Of a stretch of DNA of 64,000 nt, positions 36,142 to 46,030 are shown piece after piece. The notes below the pieces were generated by a model, which saw only the letters and a list, made by a program, of their open reading frames with translations, did no database searches and had not been told where the DNA came from. The DNA comes from Halanaeroarchaeum sp. HSR-CO. GTDB taxonomy: Archaea; Halobacteriota; Halobacteria; Halobacteriales; Halobacteriaceae. The stretch covers positions 2,232,001-2,296,000 of the forward strand of contig NZ_CP087724.1 of NCBI RefSeq assembly GCF_024972755.1, read 5' to 3'. Within the stretch, counting starts at the first letter, position 1; each line of letters begins with the position of its first letter. The position numbers and the translations under genes were made by a program.

Positions 36142-36144
36142 GGG

Positions 36145-36606
36145 TTATTCCTCGGATTCCTCGCGTGCGCGTTCGGAGACGATGGCGTCGCCACCGGCTT
36201 CTTCGATGAGCGCTGCGGCCGACTCGGTGAACGCGTCAGCTGTGACTTCGAGTTGTGAGCGCACCTGTCCGTCACCCAGCACCTTCACGACGTCGGCGTC
36301 GTGTCCGTCCTCGGCGACGTCCCGTGCGTCCAGGCGGTAGCCGTACTCCGTCTCCTCGGCGATACCGTCCTCGACGAGGAGCGCGATGTCCTCGTCGAGT
36401 TTCTGGACGGAGACCTCGACGGTCTCGGTCTGGGCTTTTTCCGGGCGTTTGAAGCCACTCTTCCCGAGCGGTTCGTAATTGTGGAACTCGTGTTTGTCGC
36501 GTCCCGCACGACCACGGCCACCGCGGTGCCCCGCACCGCGACGGTTCTTGTGCGTCCCGCCACCGTGGGTCCGCGAGCCGCGTTGTCGTCGTTTCTTACT
36601 GGTCAT
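36145..36606 (-). CDS. rpl15: 50S ribosomal protein L15 (uL15)
   Basis: 153 aa. The basic Gly-rich N-terminus (KKRRQRGSRTHGGGTHKNRR) threads into 23S rRNA, and the acidic C-terminal half (TADAFTESAAALIEEAGGDAIV) is typical of haloarchaea. Start MTSKKRRQ, two bases after the stop of rpl30. Confidence 0.95.
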   Translation of the reverse strand: MTSKKRRQRGSRTHGGGTHKNRRGAGHRGGRGRAGRDKHEFHNYEPLGKSGFKRPEKAQTETVEVSVQKLDEDIALLVEDGIAEETEYGYRLDARDVAEDGHDADVVKVLGDGQVRSQLEVTADAFTESAAALIEEAGGDAIVSERAREESEE

Positions 36607-36608
36607 GA

Positions 36609-37076
36609 TTATCGCATCGCGTTGAGGAGGTCGTCTATCTCCTCGGTAGTGTGTCTTCCGAGTTGACCCGACGTGGTCGCGGCGTGTTTGATACCGTCGT
36701 GGCCGCCACGTGGTGGGTGCAGTCGGAGCGTCGGCGAGAGACCCTGCTCTTTGAGGGTCGTCTCTTCGGCGATCAGCGCCGCCGCAAGGTCCTCGAAATC
36801 CTCGTAGTCCGTGTTCTCGGCGATCCACTCCTCGTCGACGTCGGCGATCCGGCCCTCGGCCGGTTCGGCACGTCGCTGGAGCAGCGTCACCAGCACGTCC
36901 TCACTGGGTTCACCGAAGGCCACGAAGTCGTGGACCTTGGTGAGCATCCCCTGGTAGGTGTCGCGCTCGGGAACGAGCGTACAGTGATTGACGCCGTGGA
37001 CGTTGAGCATGTCGAGGGTGTCCTCGACGGCCTCGGACATGTTGACGTCGCCGCGGAGCTGGACGACCGCCTGCAT
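36609..37076 (-). CDS. rpl30: 50S ribosomal protein L30 (uL30)
   Basis: 155 aa, the long archaeal/eukaryotic L7/L30 form. It starts [21 protein letters not shown], with HGVNHCTLVPERDTYQGML, and ends LGRHTTEEIDDLLNAMR. The ATG overlaps the stop of rps5; a GTG one codon upstream is in frame but less likely. Confidence 0.95.
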   Translation of the reverse strand: MQAVVQLRGDVNMSEAVEDTLDMLNVHGVNHCTLVPERDTYQGMLTKVHDFVAFGEPSEDVLVTLLQRRAEPAEGRIADVDEEWIAENTDYEDFEDLAAALIAEETTLKEQGLSPTLRLHPPRGGHDGIKHAATTSGQLGRHTTEEIDDLLNAMR

Positions 37077-37711
37077 CACTCGATCACCTCTCGGACGTCG
37101 ATGGTGTGCTCGGGGATGCGAGCTTCGGTCGTGTGTTTCAGCGCGTTGAACGTCGCCTTCGCGAAGTTGACCGTGGTTCGGGTCTTCCCGGAACTACGCG
37201 TCCAGATGTCCTCGATACCGGCGAGGTCCAGGACGTGGCTCACGGTCTCCCCGGCCGCCAGGCCGAGCCCGCGGGGGGCGGGAATCAGTTCGACCTCGAC
37301 GCTACCGGCCTTGCCGGTGGTGCGCAGCGCGACCGTGTGCGGACGGCCACAGCCACACTCCCACGACCCACAGCCGCGGGAAACGTCGATGATGTTCAGT
37401 TTCGCGATGTCGATCGCCTTCTGGATCGCGCCGCCGACCTGATCGTCCCGTCCCTCTGCGTAGCCGACGAAACCGTCGTGATTCCCGACGGCGACCACAC
37501 AGCGGAACTTCACCCGGCGGCCGGAGTCGGTCATCCGCTGGACCATGTTGATGTCCAGGACTTCGTCGTCCAGGCCCGGGAGGAGAGTGTCGACGATCTC
37601 CGGTTCCTTCAGCGGGAGACCGGAGTCGAGGGCGGTCGACATGTCGTCGATCTCGCCCTCCTGCACGAGGCGACCCAGGCGTGTCTTCGGTTCCCAGGTG
37701 TCGTGGCTCAT
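37076..37711 (-). CDS. rps5: 30S ribosomal protein S5 (uS5)
   Basis: 211 aa. The central S5 motif appears as [26 protein letters not shown], and the C-terminal domain as [22 protein letters not shown]. An archaeal insertion with several Cys ([14 protein letters not shown]) resembles the eukaryotic S2-type sequence. Takes part in decoding accuracy. Confidence 0.95.
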   Translation of the reverse strand: MSHDTWEPKTRLGRLVQEGEIDDMSTALDSGLPLKEPEIVDTLLPGLDDEVLDINMVQRMTDSGRRVKFRCVVAVGNHDGFVGYAEGRDDQVGGAIQKAIDIAKLNIIDVSRGCGSWECGCGRPHTVALRTTGKAGSVEVELIPAPRGLGLAAGETVSHVLDLAGIEDIWTRSSGKTRTTVNFAKATFNALKHTTEARIPEHTIDVREVIE

Positions 37712-37714
37712 ATG

Positions 37715-38263
37715 TTAGTCCTCCTGTAGTGCTGCGAGCACGTCGTCGAAGTGCTCCGGCAGCGTCGTCGCGTCGAAGTCCCCGTACAGGGGCTCTTCGC
37801 GCTGTTCAGCATATTCAGCGATGTGCTCGCCACGGGTCCGATCCCAGTCGGCGAACACCGATTCGTTGTGCGGGACGTCCAGGCCGGCGTCGATGGCGCC
37901 TTCCTGGACCGCGAACACCTTCGAACCGGGCGTAGCGGTGTTGAGGCCGATATCGAGGACGGCCTCCTCCACGCCAGCGTCGAGGGCCCGCTTCCCGGCC
38001 AGGAACCCGGCCAGGTACGCGCTGGGGAGATTCCCGGTGGGAGCCTCCCAGCCGTACTCGGCCAGGTCGCCGGTGTGGGCACTCGCGAAGGTTTCGTCGC
38101 CGTCCGGACCGGTGCCGATCAGCTGCGCCCTGATGTGCCTGTTGCTCTTGCGAGCGACGAGCCGGGGCTTCCCGGATTTCAACAGGCGCAACCTCTGATG
38201 GTAGTCGGTCCGGACCTCGCGGCGTCGCCGCATCGGTACGTTGTATCGTGGTCCGGTTGCCAT
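37715..38263 (-). CDS. rpl18: 50S ribosomal protein L18 (uL18)
   Basis: 182 aa, binds 5S rRNA. Starts [25 protein letters not shown], with LVARKSNRHIRAQLIG, and ends LPEHFDDVLAALQED. Overlaps the stop of rpl19e by one base. Confidence 0.95.
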   Translation of the reverse strand: MATGPRYNVPMRRRREVRTDYHQRLRLLKSGKPRLVARKSNRHIRAQLIGTGPDGDETFASAHTGDLAEYGWEAPTGNLPSAYLAGFLAGKRALDAGVEEAVLDIGLNTATPGSKVFAVQEGAIDAGLDVPHNESVFADWDRTRGEHIAEYAEQREEPLYGDFDATTLPEHFDDVLAALQED

Positions 38264-38727
38264 TAGTCGTCACCTCCAGTGGAGATGTCTTCGTGTTCGT
38301 CGATGTAGGTCTCCAGGCGACGGACGCTGTCGAATTCGCCACCGTTGACCTTGTTGTAGAGTTCGCGGTACTGTGACGGTGACAGCGTCCCGTCGTCGCG
38401 GAGTTCGCGCAGCGTCCGGCGCTGGGCGCGGACGCGCCCGGCGTAGGCCGTCTTCGCGTTCTGACGGGCGCCGGCTTTCCCCTTTCGGGTGCCGGGGCCC
38501 TTGCGGTGGCCGTACGCACGTTTCTCGTCGCGCTCCCGTGCGCGACCGCGCGAGTTGCCCCGGGCGTCCTTCGCCTGGATGACGCCCTGCTGGACGAGTT
38601 CGCGGATGTCCTCGCGGGTGATCGCCTCGAGGATCTCGCCCTGCGATTCGGGGTCGAACCAGACGCGGTTCTCGCCGACGTCGAGGACGTCGGCTGCGAG
38701 TCGTTTCTGTGCGCTCAGATCACTCAT
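38263..38727 (-). CDS. rpl19e: 50S ribosomal protein L19e (eL19)
   Basis: 154 aa. Starts [24 protein letters not shown] long basic helix ([37 protein letters not shown]) is followed by [22 protein letters not shown]. Archaeal/eukaryotic-specific protein. Overlaps rpl32e by eight bases. Confidence 0.95.
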   Translation of the reverse strand: MSDLSAQKRLAADVLDVGENRVWFDPESQGEILEAITREDIRELVQQGVIQAKDARGNSRGRARERDEKRAYGHRKGPGTRKGKAGARQNAKTAYAGRVRAQRRTLRELRDDGTLSPSQYRELYNKVNGGEFDSVRRLETYIDEHEDISTGGDD

Positions 38728-39436
38728 CGTCGGTCACCTCGACTTCCACGTAGGTAGGATTGAGGACGCGAATCTGGCGGTCCTCTGCGACCTCTTCGAT
38801 TCGTTCGCGCTTTCGCGCGCCGACCGCGGAAGCGATACGAGCAGCCTCCGTGTCGGGGTCGATGCCCTCGAGGTCGTCCACGTTGTGCACGCGAACCTCC
38901 TCGAAGCCACTCGGGTGCTTGCCCCGAACGGCGGTGGGCGTGCGGAAGCCGGCCTGCACGACGTCGCCTTTGCCCTTGATGCGGCGGCGCTGCTTCGAGA
39001 GGCCACCACGGGGGCGACGCCAGGACTCCGGCGTCCGTTTTTTCATGTGGTAATCCTGCCGATTGAACTGGGGCTTGCCCTCCCGCCGTCGCTGGCGGAC
39101 CAGGCGTTCCTCCTCTTCGGAGAGGTCCGGCGTCTTGTCGACGAGACCGCGGGGCTGGAGTTCCGTCTCGACGGGCTCCTCTTCCGCTTTTTCGGCTTCT
39201 TCGACGTCGGCCTCTTCGACCTCGGCGGCCGCTTCTTCGTCGACTTCAAGGCCACCGACGTCGGCCTTGATGCGGGCCGCGAGGGCGTTGCCGATGCCGT
39301 CGAGTTCGGCCAGTTCCGACTGACTCGCTGCTTTCACGTCCTCGACCGACTCGTAGCCGGCCTCGCGGAGTGCGTCGGCCTTCGATGGGCCGACCCCGCT
39401 GATGTCATCTAGGTCTGTGATTTCGTCGTCGGACAT
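38720..39436 (-). CDS. rpl32e: 50S ribosomal protein L32e (eL32) with N-terminal helix-hairpin-helix extension
   Basis: 238 aa, about 100 longer than the core family. The first ~62 residues form two helix-hairpin-helix motifs ([20 protein letters not shown] and [18 protein letters not shown]), followed by a Glu/Ala-rich acidic linker. The L32e core starts near residue 100 ([20 protein letters not shown]) and includes [20 protein letters not shown]. The HhH extension is known from haloarchaea; its role is unclear. Confidence 0.95.
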   Translation of the reverse strand: MSDDEITDLDDISGVGPSKADALREAGYESVEDVKAASQSELAELDGIGNALAARIKADVGGLEVDEEAAAEVEEADVEEAEKAEEEPVETELQPRGLVDKTPDLSEEEERLVRQRRREGKPQFNRQDYHMKKRTPESWRRPRGGLSKQRRRIKGKGDVVQAGFRTPTAVRGKHPSGFEEVRVHNVDDLEGIDPDTEAARIASAVGARKRERIEEVAEDRQIRVLNPTYVEVEVTDDE

Positions 39437-39973
39437 CTAGGCACCTCCGGTGCCGGGTTTCTCGACGATGTACACGCCGTCCTGGAAGACGCGCGTGTCC
39501 TTGTCCTTCACTCGCGTGAGCTGTTCGATGTCGCCGGCGGTCTGGCCGACGGCCTCCTTGTCGGGGCCGTTGAGGACGACGGATTCGCCGTCGATCTGGA
39601 CGTCGGTGTCGCCGCGGATCTCGGCCCGTCGCGGCGCCTTCTCGCCCAGGAAGTTCTCGATGACGACCTCACTCCCCTCGACGTTGACCTGCATCGGGAA
39701 GTGAGAGTAGTGGACCTGCAGTCTGTACTCCCATCCATCGGTCACACCGTGGATCATGTTGTCGACGTGGCTCTCGAAGGTCCCCATCGTCGCGGCAACC
39801 TTCTTGGTGTCCTCGTCGCTCTCGATGACCACGGCGTCCTGCGTCGTGGAGACGGTGACGTCGGGGAACCAGAGCCGGCGCGTGACCGCCCCGTTCGGCC
39901 CCTCGACCGTGAGGTCGAAGCGGTCGACGGTGGCGTCCACGTCGTCCGGAAGTTCGCATTCTATTCGTGGCAT
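39437..39973 (-). CDS. rpl6: 50S ribosomal protein L6 (uL6)
   Basis: 178 aa with two related alpha/beta domains. Starts MPRIECELPDDVDATVDRFDL, with TVEGPNGAVTRRLWFP and VNVEGSEVVIENFLGEKAPR, the conserved L6 segment. An upstream 11-residue extension is rejected because the ATG at 39973 directly follows the rps8 stop. Confidence 0.95.
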   Translation of the reverse strand: MPRIECELPDDVDATVDRFDLTVEGPNGAVTRRLWFPDVTVSTTQDAVVIESDEDTKKVAATMGTFESHVDNMIHGVTDGWEYRLQVHYSHFPMQVNVEGSEVVIENFLGEKAPRRAEIRGDTDVQIDGESVVLNGPDKEAVGQTAGDIEQLTRVKDKDTRVFQDGVYIVEKPGTGGA

Positions 39974-39977
39974 GATT

Positions 39978-40370
39978 CTAGTACACGTACGCGATAATCT
40001 GGCCACCGATGCCCTGTTCGCGGGCCTCGTAGTGGCTCATGATGCCGTGGCTCGTCGTCACGATGAGCGTCCCGTAGTCGCGGGCCGGGAGGTATCGCTT
40101 CTCCCAGTCCTCGAACTCGTCGACGCTCGCGGAGTACCGCGGCTTCACCGGGCCACACTCGTTGATGGCCCCTTTCAGTTCGACCTCGAACTCGCCGGCC
40201 TTGCCGTCCTCGTGGTACTCGAATCCGCCGATGTACCCGCGGTCGTAGAAGACCTCGAGGACGGCACCGATCACGTTCGAAGCGGGCGTTACCGTATGGG
40301 TCAGTTGCCCGACGCTCTCGGCGTTGTTCACGCCGGAGAGCGCGTTTGCCAGTGGGTCGTTTGCCGTCAT
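39978..40370 (-). CDS. rps8: 30S ribosomal protein S8 (uS8)
   Basis: 130 aa. Starts MTANDPLANALSGVNNAESVG and ends with the conserved S8 segment TLIVTTSHGIMSHYEAREQGIGG... Binds 16S rRNA helix 21 and helps assembly of the central domain. Confidence 0.95.
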   Translation of the reverse strand: MTANDPLANALSGVNNAESVGQLTHTVTPASNVIGAVLEVFYDRGYIGGFEYHEDGKAGEFEVELKGAINECGPVKPRYSASVDEFEDWEKRYLPARDYGTLIVTTSHGIMSHYEAREQGIGGQIIAYVY

Positions 40371-40372
40371 GG

Positions 40373-40543
40373 TTAGCTATACTTCTTGAAGCCCATGTCG
40401 CGGGCGATCTCGCGGAAGCACTGTCGACACAGCCAGATGTCGTACTTACCGACGAGTCCCTGTTCGCGGCCACAGCGGCGGCACGCGTGGGACTGTCCGG
40501 TCGCTTCCTCTTGGTCGTGGTTCTCGTCGTCGGCGTCGCTCAT
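40373..40543 (-). CDS. rps14: 30S ribosomal protein S14, zinc form (uS14)
   Basis: Only 56 residues: an acidic start ([20 protein letters not shown]) followed by [10 protein letters not shown] and [20 protein letters not shown]. The two CxxC pairs make the zinc-binding C+ form of S14. Its ATG overlaps the rpl5 stop by four bases (ATGA), and it ends two bases before the rps8 start. Its position between L5 and S8 is canonical. Confidence 0.95.
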   Translation of the reverse strand: MSDADDENHDQEEATGQSHACRRCGREQGLVGKYDIWLCRQCFREIARDMGFKKYS

Positions 40544-41064
40544 TCGCTCACCTCCACGTCGTAGTGGGACTCGAGGTACGCGATGGCGTCCTCGGGTGTC
40601 AGTCGGTGGTTCGACGGGATCTGGCGGGTGACCGTATCGCGCTTGGCGACGCGGTAGCCCGGCCGGACGAGGTTGACGGTGACGTCAAGCCCGTAGATTC
40701 CGACGGACGGGTCGTACTCCTGGCTCGGGAAGTCGGTGTGCTCCTCGATGCCGAAACTGACGTTGCCCGTCTGGTCGAACTGCGACCGGGACAGGGACGT
40801 CGTCGCCAGCGCGCGGTCGAGGAAGTCCACGGCCGCGTCGTGGCGGAGGGTGACTTTCGCACCGATCGGGTCGCCCTCGCGGATCCCGAACTCCGGTTCG
40901 GTGCGCTTAGCCAGCGTCCGAACGGACTGCTGGCCGGTGATCGCTTCGAGGATCTCCTCGGCGTTCTGGAGGTCGACCCCACCCTGGCCGACGCCCATGT
41001 GGACGACGACCTTCTCGACGCGCGGTTCGCGCATCTCGTGGAAGTCGGCTTCGGTCTCGGACAT
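40540..41064 (-). CDS. rpl5: 50S ribosomal protein L5 (uL5)
   Basis: 174 aa, binds 5S rRNA. Starts [25 protein letters not shown] and carries [19 protein letters not shown] and [14 protein letters not shown]. The ATG shares a base with the rps4e stop; the in-frame GTG just before it is less likely. Confidence 0.95.
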   Translation of the reverse strand: MSETEADFHEMREPRVEKVVVHMGVGQGGVDLQNAEEILEAITGQQSVRTLAKRTEPEFGIREGDPIGAKVTLRHDAAVDFLDRALATTSLSRSQFDQTGNVSFGIEEHTDFPSQEYDPSVGIYGLDVTVNLVRPGYRVAKRDTVTRQIPSNHRLTPEDAIAYLESHYDVEVSE

Positions 41065-41774
41065 CACTCCTCAGCCTCCTCGTCGTCCGCGACGAAGTTC
41101 TCGTCGATGACGACGACGTAGTCCTCGATGGTCTCGAAGGACCCGTCGTCCGTCTCGACGGCGACCGTATTGTCGGCGCTGCCGGGCGTGACGTCGATTC
41201 GCGTGACCTCGCCGATGTCACCGGCGTGCTTGCCGGCGACGGCGGTGACGAGGGCGCCCTCTTCGTAGACGAAGTGAGCGACGATGTCCTTGGTCTCGTT
41301 GTCGATGACGACCGAGTCGTTGCCGCTGTAGTCGTCCTCGTCGACGAGAACGTTCGAACCGTCGTGGAGGTTCAACTGGACGCGACCGCCCTGCACGAGC
41401 GTCTTGTCGTCGATCTTCCCGAGCCGGCTGTCGGCGGCGTCCTCGTCGATAGGCGTGAGCCCGAGGCGACCACCCTGGTCCGGGAAGACGCGGTAGAATT
41501 CATCGCGGTCCGGGAACGCCAGGATGTCGAACATCCCGATCGGGCGGTTGATGTCGTTGATGGAGTCGCCGTTGACGAGGACACCGTCGTGGTGGACGGC
41601 GTACTTCGCCTCTTTGGCGCTATCGACGTAGCCCAGGACGTCCCGAAGGACCACGACGAGCGGTACGCCGGCCTCACCGTGCGGGCCGGCACCGGCCTTC
41701 GCGGTGAAGGTCTCGGTCTTCCGCTCGACCGGCCAGGCCTTGGGAACGGAGAGTCGTTTCTGGTGTCGAGTCAT
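41064..41774 (-). CDS. rps4e: 30S ribosomal protein S4e (eS4)
   Basis: 236 aa. S4-type N-terminal segment ([20 protein letters not shown]), RNA-binding [19 protein letters not shown], and a C-terminal KOW-like domain ([16 protein letters not shown]). Archaeal/eukaryotic-specific. Overlaps the rpl24 stop by four bases. Confidence 0.95.
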   Translation of the reverse strand: MTRHQKRLSVPKAWPVERKTETFTAKAGAGPHGEAGVPLVVVLRDVLGYVDSAKEAKYAVHHDGVLVNGDSINDINRPIGMFDILAFPDRDEFYRVFPDQGGRLGLTPIDEDAADSRLGKIDDKTLVQGGRVQLNLHDGSNVLVDEDDYSGNDSVVIDNETKDIVAHFVYEEGALVTAVAGKHAGDIGEVTRIDVTPGSADNTVAVETDDGSFETIEDYVVVIDENFVADDEEAEE

Positions 41775-42127
41775 TCGGTATCACCTTCGAGGCGCGATTC
41801 CCGGACGGGGTCGTCGAGGTCGAGGTCGGTGACGCGGAGGTTGCTCGCCTCGATGGCGCGCGGGACCTCCTCGCCGTCGGCCGATTCGATGGTGACGTCT
41901 TCGACGTAGACGACGCCGTCTTTGAGGTCGACCTCCATCACTTCGCCGTCTTCGCCGGCGAAGTCGCCGCGCATGACCTCGACGGTATCGCCCGCGTTGA
42001 CGCGGACGTTGCGCTGGTCATACTGCTCGCGAAGCGACTCGGAGAGGTGCGCTCGCACCTGGTCCTGTCGCTCGTGCAGCGGTGCGCGTTCCGTTCGGGT
42101 GCGCTGTTTGCGTGGTTGTCTGCTCAT
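41771..42127 (-). CDS. rpl24: 50S ribosomal protein L24 (uL24)
   Basis: 118 aa. Basic N-terminus ([19 protein letters not shown]) and KOW motif [24 protein letters not shown]. Acts early in 50S assembly. Two bases separate it from the rpl14 stop. Confidence 0.95.
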   Translation of the reverse strand: MSRQPRKQRTRTERAPLHERQDQVRAHLSESLREQYDQRNVRVNAGDTVEVMRGDFAGEDGEVMEVDLKDGVVYVEDVTIESADGEEVPRAIEASNLRVTDLDLDDPVRESRLEGDTE

Positions 42128-42129
42128 AT

Positions 42130-42528
42130 CTATACGATCATTGTCGCGGTGCTCGCGATGCTGCCGTACCGCTCTGCGACTTCACGGGAGATGGGACCCT
42201 TGATCTCGGTCCCGCGGGGTTCTCCCATGTCGTCGATGAGGACGGCGGCGTTGTCTTCGAACTTCACGCGGGTTCCGTCGGGCCGACGAATCGGTTTGCG
42301 CTGGCGGATGACGACGGCCTCCAGCACCTGTCGGCGCATCTCGGGCGTGCCCTTCGTGACGGACACCGTGACGGTGTCGCCCAGGCCAGCCTTCGGGTGA
42401 CGGTTCTTCGTGCCCTGATAGCCGGACACGCTGACGATCTTGAGTTCGCGGGCGCCGCTGTTGTCGGCACACGTGATGAGCGAACCCTTCTCGAGTCCCT
42501 GCGTGACGTCGGCCTTGATGGCTTCCAT
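42130..42528 (-). CDS. rpl14: 50S ribosomal protein L14 (uL14)
   Basis: 132 aa. Contains the L14 segment [20 protein letters not shown], then [21 protein letters not shown] and [21 protein letters not shown]. Overlaps the rps17 stop by one base. Confidence 0.95.
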   Translation of the reverse strand: MEAIKADVTQGLEKGSLITCADNSGARELKIVSVSGYQGTKNRHPKAGLGDTVTVSVTKGTPEMRRQVLEAVVIRQRKPIRRPDGTRVKFEDNAAVLIDDMGEPRGTEIKGPISREVAERYGSIASTATMIV

Positions 42529-42857
42529 CAGGCCTCACCTCCGTCTACAATCTCGACGACGACGTGTGATTTCGTCTTCGAGAGCGGTCGTGTCTCTGCG
42601 ATGCGGACCGTGTCGCCTTCTGCGATGTCGAAGCACTCCGGCGCGTGGGCCGGAACGCGTGACCGGCGTTTCATATACCGGTCGTACTTCGGTACGAAGA
42701 CATCGTACTCTCGCTCGACGACGATGGTCTTCTCCATGGCCGTCGAGGCAACTGCTCCTTCGATGACTTGTCCACGCACGGAAAGGGTCCCGTGGAACGG
42801 ACAGTCGTCGTCAGAGCAGGTGCCGTCGGGCTCTGGTACGTTCAATCCTATTGCCAT
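42528..42857 (-). CDS. rps17: 30S ribosomal protein S17 (uS17)
   Basis: 109 aa. Starts [21 protein letters not shown] and contains the OB-fold signature [20 protein letters not shown] and [21 protein letters not shown]. Its ATG lies inside the end of rnp1 (10-base overlap in another frame). Confidence 0.95.
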   Translation of the reverse strand: MAIGLNVPEPDGTCSDDDCPFHGTLSVRGQVIEGAVASTAMEKTIVVEREYDVFVPKYDRYMKRRSRVPAHAPECFDIAEGDTVRIAETRPLSKTKSHVVVEIVDGGEA

Positions 42858-43213
42858 TGTTTGGTAACTCCGTTTTCGGTTCGGTAGGCGGGTCGTGAGA
42901 GCAGCGTACTGCCATCCACCGTAACGTAGGTCACGTCGTCGCCGTCCGACCCAGCCGTGGTGTCGGACGGTTCCGCCGTAGCCCCGGTACCCTCACGGGT
43001 TCCGGCGGCTTCATCTGTGATCGCGAATTCGAACGTGGTCCCCGCCTTGGGAACCTGCACGACCCCCGAGTCCTCCCGAATCCGAAGGGTCCGCATGGTC
43101 TCGCCGACCACGCGGCCTTCGACACCGACCCGGTTGGGGTCGGTCGACTCGACGACCCGCACGTGCAGGCCGACGAGTTCGTGTTTCGGGAGTGTCTCGG
43201 GTGTCAGTGCCAT
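42848..43213 (-). CDS. rnp1: RNase P protein component 1 (Pop4/Rpp29)
   Basis: 121 aa. Starts [21 protein letters not shown], with RVGVEGRVVGETMRTLRIRED and VPKAGTTFEFAI, the Sm-like barrel of Rpp29. An insertion of about 25 Gly/Thr/Ser/Asp residues (GTREGTGATAEPSDTTAGSD) precedes the last strand DGSTLLSRPAYRTEN. It is an RNase P subunit that processes tRNA 5' ends; the operon position between L29 and S17 is the archaeal norm. Confidence 0.9.
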   Translation of the reverse strand: MALTPETLPKHELVGLHVRVVESTDPNRVGVEGRVVGETMRTLRIREDSGVVQVPKAGTTFEFAITDEAAGTREGTGATAEPSDTTAGSDGDDVTYVTVDGSTLLSRPAYRTENGVTKQWQ

Positions 43214-43494
43214 TATTCGTCTGTCTCCGCTTGCTGCTCTTCGGTCGCCGCGCTCTCGTCTTCCTCGTCACTCGGCGATCCCGACGCCGCTTCCGCGGGG
43301 TCGCCTTCCTCCGTCTGAATCGTCTTGATCCGGGCGATGGTGCGGCGGAGCTCCCCGATCCGTCCGGGGTTCTCCGGTGCGCCACCGGCCGCCTTGACGG
43401 CGCGGTCGTTCAGTAGTTCCGTCTCGATCTCCTCGAGTTCGGCCTGCCGTTCGGCCGGCGTCATATCGCGGAGTTCCTCTGGGTGGAGGATCAT
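43213..43494 (-). CDS. rpl29: 50S ribosomal protein L29 (uL29) with acidic tail
   Basis: 93 aa. Residues 1-65 are the two-helix L29 ([23 protein letters not shown]...[15 protein letters not shown]). The last ~28 residues are a low-complexity acidic tail ([19 protein letters not shown]). Overlaps rps3 by four bases. Confidence 0.92.
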   Translation of the reverse strand: MILHPEELRDMTPAERQAELEEIETELLNDRAVKAAGGAPENPGRIGELRRTIARIKTIQTEEGDPAEAASGSPSDEEDESAATEEQQAETDE

Positions 43495-44396
43495 TCCTCA
43501 CCCTCCTCGTCGGCGTCCTCGAGGAGTTCCTCGGCTTCCGCCTCGGCGTCCTCGTCGACGTCTTCGAAGTCGTCTTCGACGTCATCCACTTCGTCTTCGA
43601 GTTCGTCGAGTTCGTCCTCCACGTCCTCGACGACCTCCTCCTCGATGACTTCCTCGTCGAGTTCCTCGGGGTCACCCGTCGGCGTCTCGACCTCCTCGAA
43701 GTCCTCGGCGGCCGCTTCGGTCTGTTCTTCGTCCGGTTCCCCTTCGAGGAGTTCCTCGACGGATTCGCCTTCCTCTTCGACGATGAGGTCGGAGATGTCG
43801 GCGTCCTCCTCGATACGGAAGTCGTCGGGGAGCTCGGCGTTCGGTGGGATGATCTTGACGTTGACACCGATGGTGCCCAGTTTCATCACCGCGACGCCCT
43901 GTCCGGCGTCGACGATCTCCTCGGCGGGTTCACCGTTGTGCTTGATGTACCCGCGGTTGAACTTCTCGACCCGCGAGCGGGCACCGGTAACCTTGCCGGC
44001 CAGGACGATCTCGGCGCCAAGTGCGCCGGCGTCCATGATCCGGTCGATGGTCGTGTGTCCGGCCTTCCGGAAGTACCAGCCGCGCTCGAGCGCGTTCGCG
44101 AGGCGGTCCGCGACGATCTGTGCGTTCAGGTCGGGTTCGTCGACCTCCTGTACGTCGATCTGCGGATCCTCGAGGTCGAATCGTTCCTCGAGCTGGCGCG
44201 TGATCTTGCGGATGTTCTTCCCGCCCTTGCCGATGACCATCCCGGGCTTCTCGGCCTTGAGGACGATCTGGGTTCCCATCGGGGTGTGGGCGACGTCCAT
44301 GCCACCGTAGCCGGCGCGGGCGAGTTCTTCAGCGAAGAACTCGTCGATCTGTGAGCGCTGGAGCCCTTCTTCGATGAATTCGAGTTCGTCTGCCAT
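43491..44396 (-). CDS. rps3: 30S ribosomal protein S3 (uS3) with long acidic C-terminal tail
   Basis: 301 aa. KH domain with [20 protein letters not shown] near residues 52-75; the S3 C-terminal domain has [20 protein letters not shown] and [20 protein letters not shown]. From about residue 210 the protein becomes an almost pure Glu/Asp tail of ~90 residues ([20 protein letters not shown] and similar). Such tails occur in haloarchaea, but this one is very long. Start codon overlaps the rpl22 stop by one base. Confidence 0.95.
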   Translation of the reverse strand: MADELEFIEEGLQRSQIDEFFAEELARAGYGGMDVAHTPMGTQIVLKAEKPGMVIGKGGKNIRKITRQLEERFDLEDPQIDVQEVDEPDLNAQIVADRLANALERGWYFRKAGHTTIDRIMDAGALGAEIVLAGKVTGARSRVEKFNRGYIKHNGEPAEEIVDAGQGVAVMKLGTIGVNVKIIPPNAELPDDFRIEEDADISDLIVEEEGESVEELLEGEPDEEQTEAAAEDFEEVETPTGDPEELDEEVIEEEVVEDVEDELDELEDEVDDVEDDFEDVDEDAEAEAEELLEDADEEGEE

Positions 44397-44875
44397 TATG
44401 TATCACCCTCCTCCGCTTCGCCGGGTTCGGCGACGACGAGTTCGACGTCCACCTCGGGGGTGTTCCACTGGGAGGCACGACCGAACGCCCGAGGCTTGCG
44501 GCCCTGGCGTTCGCCGACCTTGTGAGGGGCGACGTGAATGATCTCCATCTCGTCGGCGTCGAATCCCTGCTGTGCTGCGTTGTTCGAGACGTTCTCCAGG
44601 AGGGAGAGGAACTCCTCGCTGGCCTTCTCCGGATAGCGTCCGGCGTCCCAGCCGTCGATGTCGGAACGGTGTCCGACACCGCTGTTGTGCTGGCGGAACG
44701 GGACCGAGCGATCGCCGGCGATGACGGCGTCGAGGTACGCCTTCGCGTCGGCGACCGTCGAGCCCTTGATCTCGCGGGCGATTGCCTTGCTGTGCTTCAA
44801 GCTCATGGGCCGCTCCCGAACCATTGCTTTCGCGGTGGATTCGGGGTCGACGTCGATGCTGTAGTTGATTCCCAT
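44396..44875 (-). CDS. rpl22: 50S ribosomal protein L22 (uL22)
   Basis: 159 aa. Starts MGINYSIDVDPESTAKAMVRE; the conserved helix MSLKHSKAIAREIKG and the exit-tunnel hairpin GRKPRAFGRASQWNTPEVDVE are present. Three bases separate it from the rps19 stop. Confidence 0.95.
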   Translation of the reverse strand: MGINYSIDVDPESTAKAMVRERPMSLKHSKAIAREIKGSTVADAKAYLDAVIAGDRSVPFRQHNSGVGHRSDIDGWDAGRYPEKASEEFLSLLENVSNNAAQQGFDADEMEIIHVAPHKVGERQGRKPRAFGRASQWNTPEVDVELVVAEPGEAEEGDT

Positions 44876-44878
44876 GAT

Positions 44879-45304
44879 TTACTTGAGTGGCACGAACTTC
44901 GAGGAGCGGGTCGCACCGATACCCGCCTGGCCGTGTTCGACCGAGTTACGCGTCAACTGGAACTCGCCGAGGTAGTGCCCGATCATCTCGGGCTCGACCT
45001 CGACGCGTTCGAACTCCTGACCGGAGTAGACGGCAAACGTCAGTCCCACGAACTCCGGGATGATCGGCATGTCCCGGAGGTGGGTCCGGATCGGATCGTT
45101 GGCCGTCTCCTCGGGCTCGGAATCACGCGCCTCCTCGAGCAGTTTCTCGTACTCGGGGCCGAGGCCTCGAGTGATGGTTCGCCGCTGTCGTGCGGGGAGC
45201 AGTTCCGCGACCTCCTCGAGACTCATCGCCTGCAACTCCTCGAGGTCGTGTCCGCGATAGGTGAACTCACCCTCGCGGCCGGTTCGGTATTCCGAATCGC
45301 TCAT
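44879..45304 (-). CDS. rps19: 30S ribosomal protein S19 (uS19)
   Basis: 141 aa. Starts [21 protein letters not shown] and contains [20 protein letters not shown] and [20 protein letters not shown], the S19 signature. An upstream 39-residue extension overlapping rpl2 is rejected. Confidence 0.95.
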   Translation of the reverse strand: MSDSEYRTGREGEFTYRGHDLEELQAMSLEEVAELLPARQRRTITRGLGPEYEKLLEEARDSEPEETANDPIRTHLRDMPIIPEFVGLTFAVYSGQEFERVEVEPEMIGHYLGEFQLTRNSVEHGQAGIGATRSSKFVPLK

Positions 45305-45305
45305 G

Positions 45306-46028
45306 TTACTTGTTCCCTCCTCTGCCGGTGCGCCGGGAACCGAGGTCCCCGACCTTCCGTCCGGGCGGGGCGTTCTTCGAGACGGATTTCGGGCGCCCGG
45401 GGTGCTGGCGGCCGCCGCCACCGAAGGGGTGGTCGACGGCGTTCATCGCGACCCCGCGAACCCGCGGCCACTTCGTGCCCCGGGCTTTCATCTTGTGATG
45501 TTTCGTCCCAGCCTTGACGAACGGCTTCTCGGTCCGGCCACCGCCGGCGACCACGCCGATGGTGGCGCGGCACTCCGGCGAGAGACGTTTGACTTCGCCG
45601 CTGGGGAGCTGGACGACGGCGACGTCCTGCTCGTGGGTGACCAGGTCGGCGTTGACGCCGCTCGCGCGGGCGAACACGCCGCCGTCACCTGGCTGGCTCT
45701 CGACGTTGCAGACGGGAACGCCCTCGGGAATCTCGCCCAGCGGAAGGGTGTTGCCGGGGTCGATGGCGGCGGAGATGCCGACCTCGATGGCGTCACCGAT
45801 GCCGACGCCCTCGGGTGCGAGGACGAGGCGTTCGTCGCCGTCCTCGAACTGGACGCGGGCGACCGGTGCACTGCGGGCGGGGTCGTGTTCGACGTCGACG
45901 ACCTCGCCGGCGAGCAGTTCGCCGTCTTCGTTGTCTTTGTGGGTGAGTTCCTGCTTGTATCGGTGCGACGGGGCGCGGAACGTCGGAGACCCGCGACCGC
46001 GTCGTTGTCCTTGAATGCGTCGTCCCAT
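45306..46028 (-). CDS. rpl2: 50S ribosomal protein L2 (uL2)
   Basis: 240 aa. Starts [21 protein letters not shown] and ends with the peptidyl-transferase-centre segment [20 protein letters not shown], then [17 protein letters not shown]. One of the most conserved proteins of the large subunit. Confidence 0.97.
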   Translation of the reverse strand: MGRRIQGQRRGRGSPTFRAPSHRYKQELTHKDNEDGELLAGEVVDVEHDPARSAPVARVQFEDGDERLVLAPEGVGIGDAIEVGISAAIDPGNTLPLGEIPEGVPVCNVESQPGDGGVFARASGVNADLVTHEQDVAVVQLPSGEVKRLSPECRATIGVVAGGGRTEKPFVKAGTKHHKMKARGTKWPRVRGVAMNAVDHPFGGGGRQHPGRPKSVSKNAPPGRKVGDLGSRRTGRGGNK

Positions 46029-46030
46029 CG

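Noticed and set aside
34651-36258. 535-codon plus-strand frame opposite secY and rpl15
   Set aside because: Antisense shadow of unambiguous genes; composition is Asp/Arg/His-rich without family signal.
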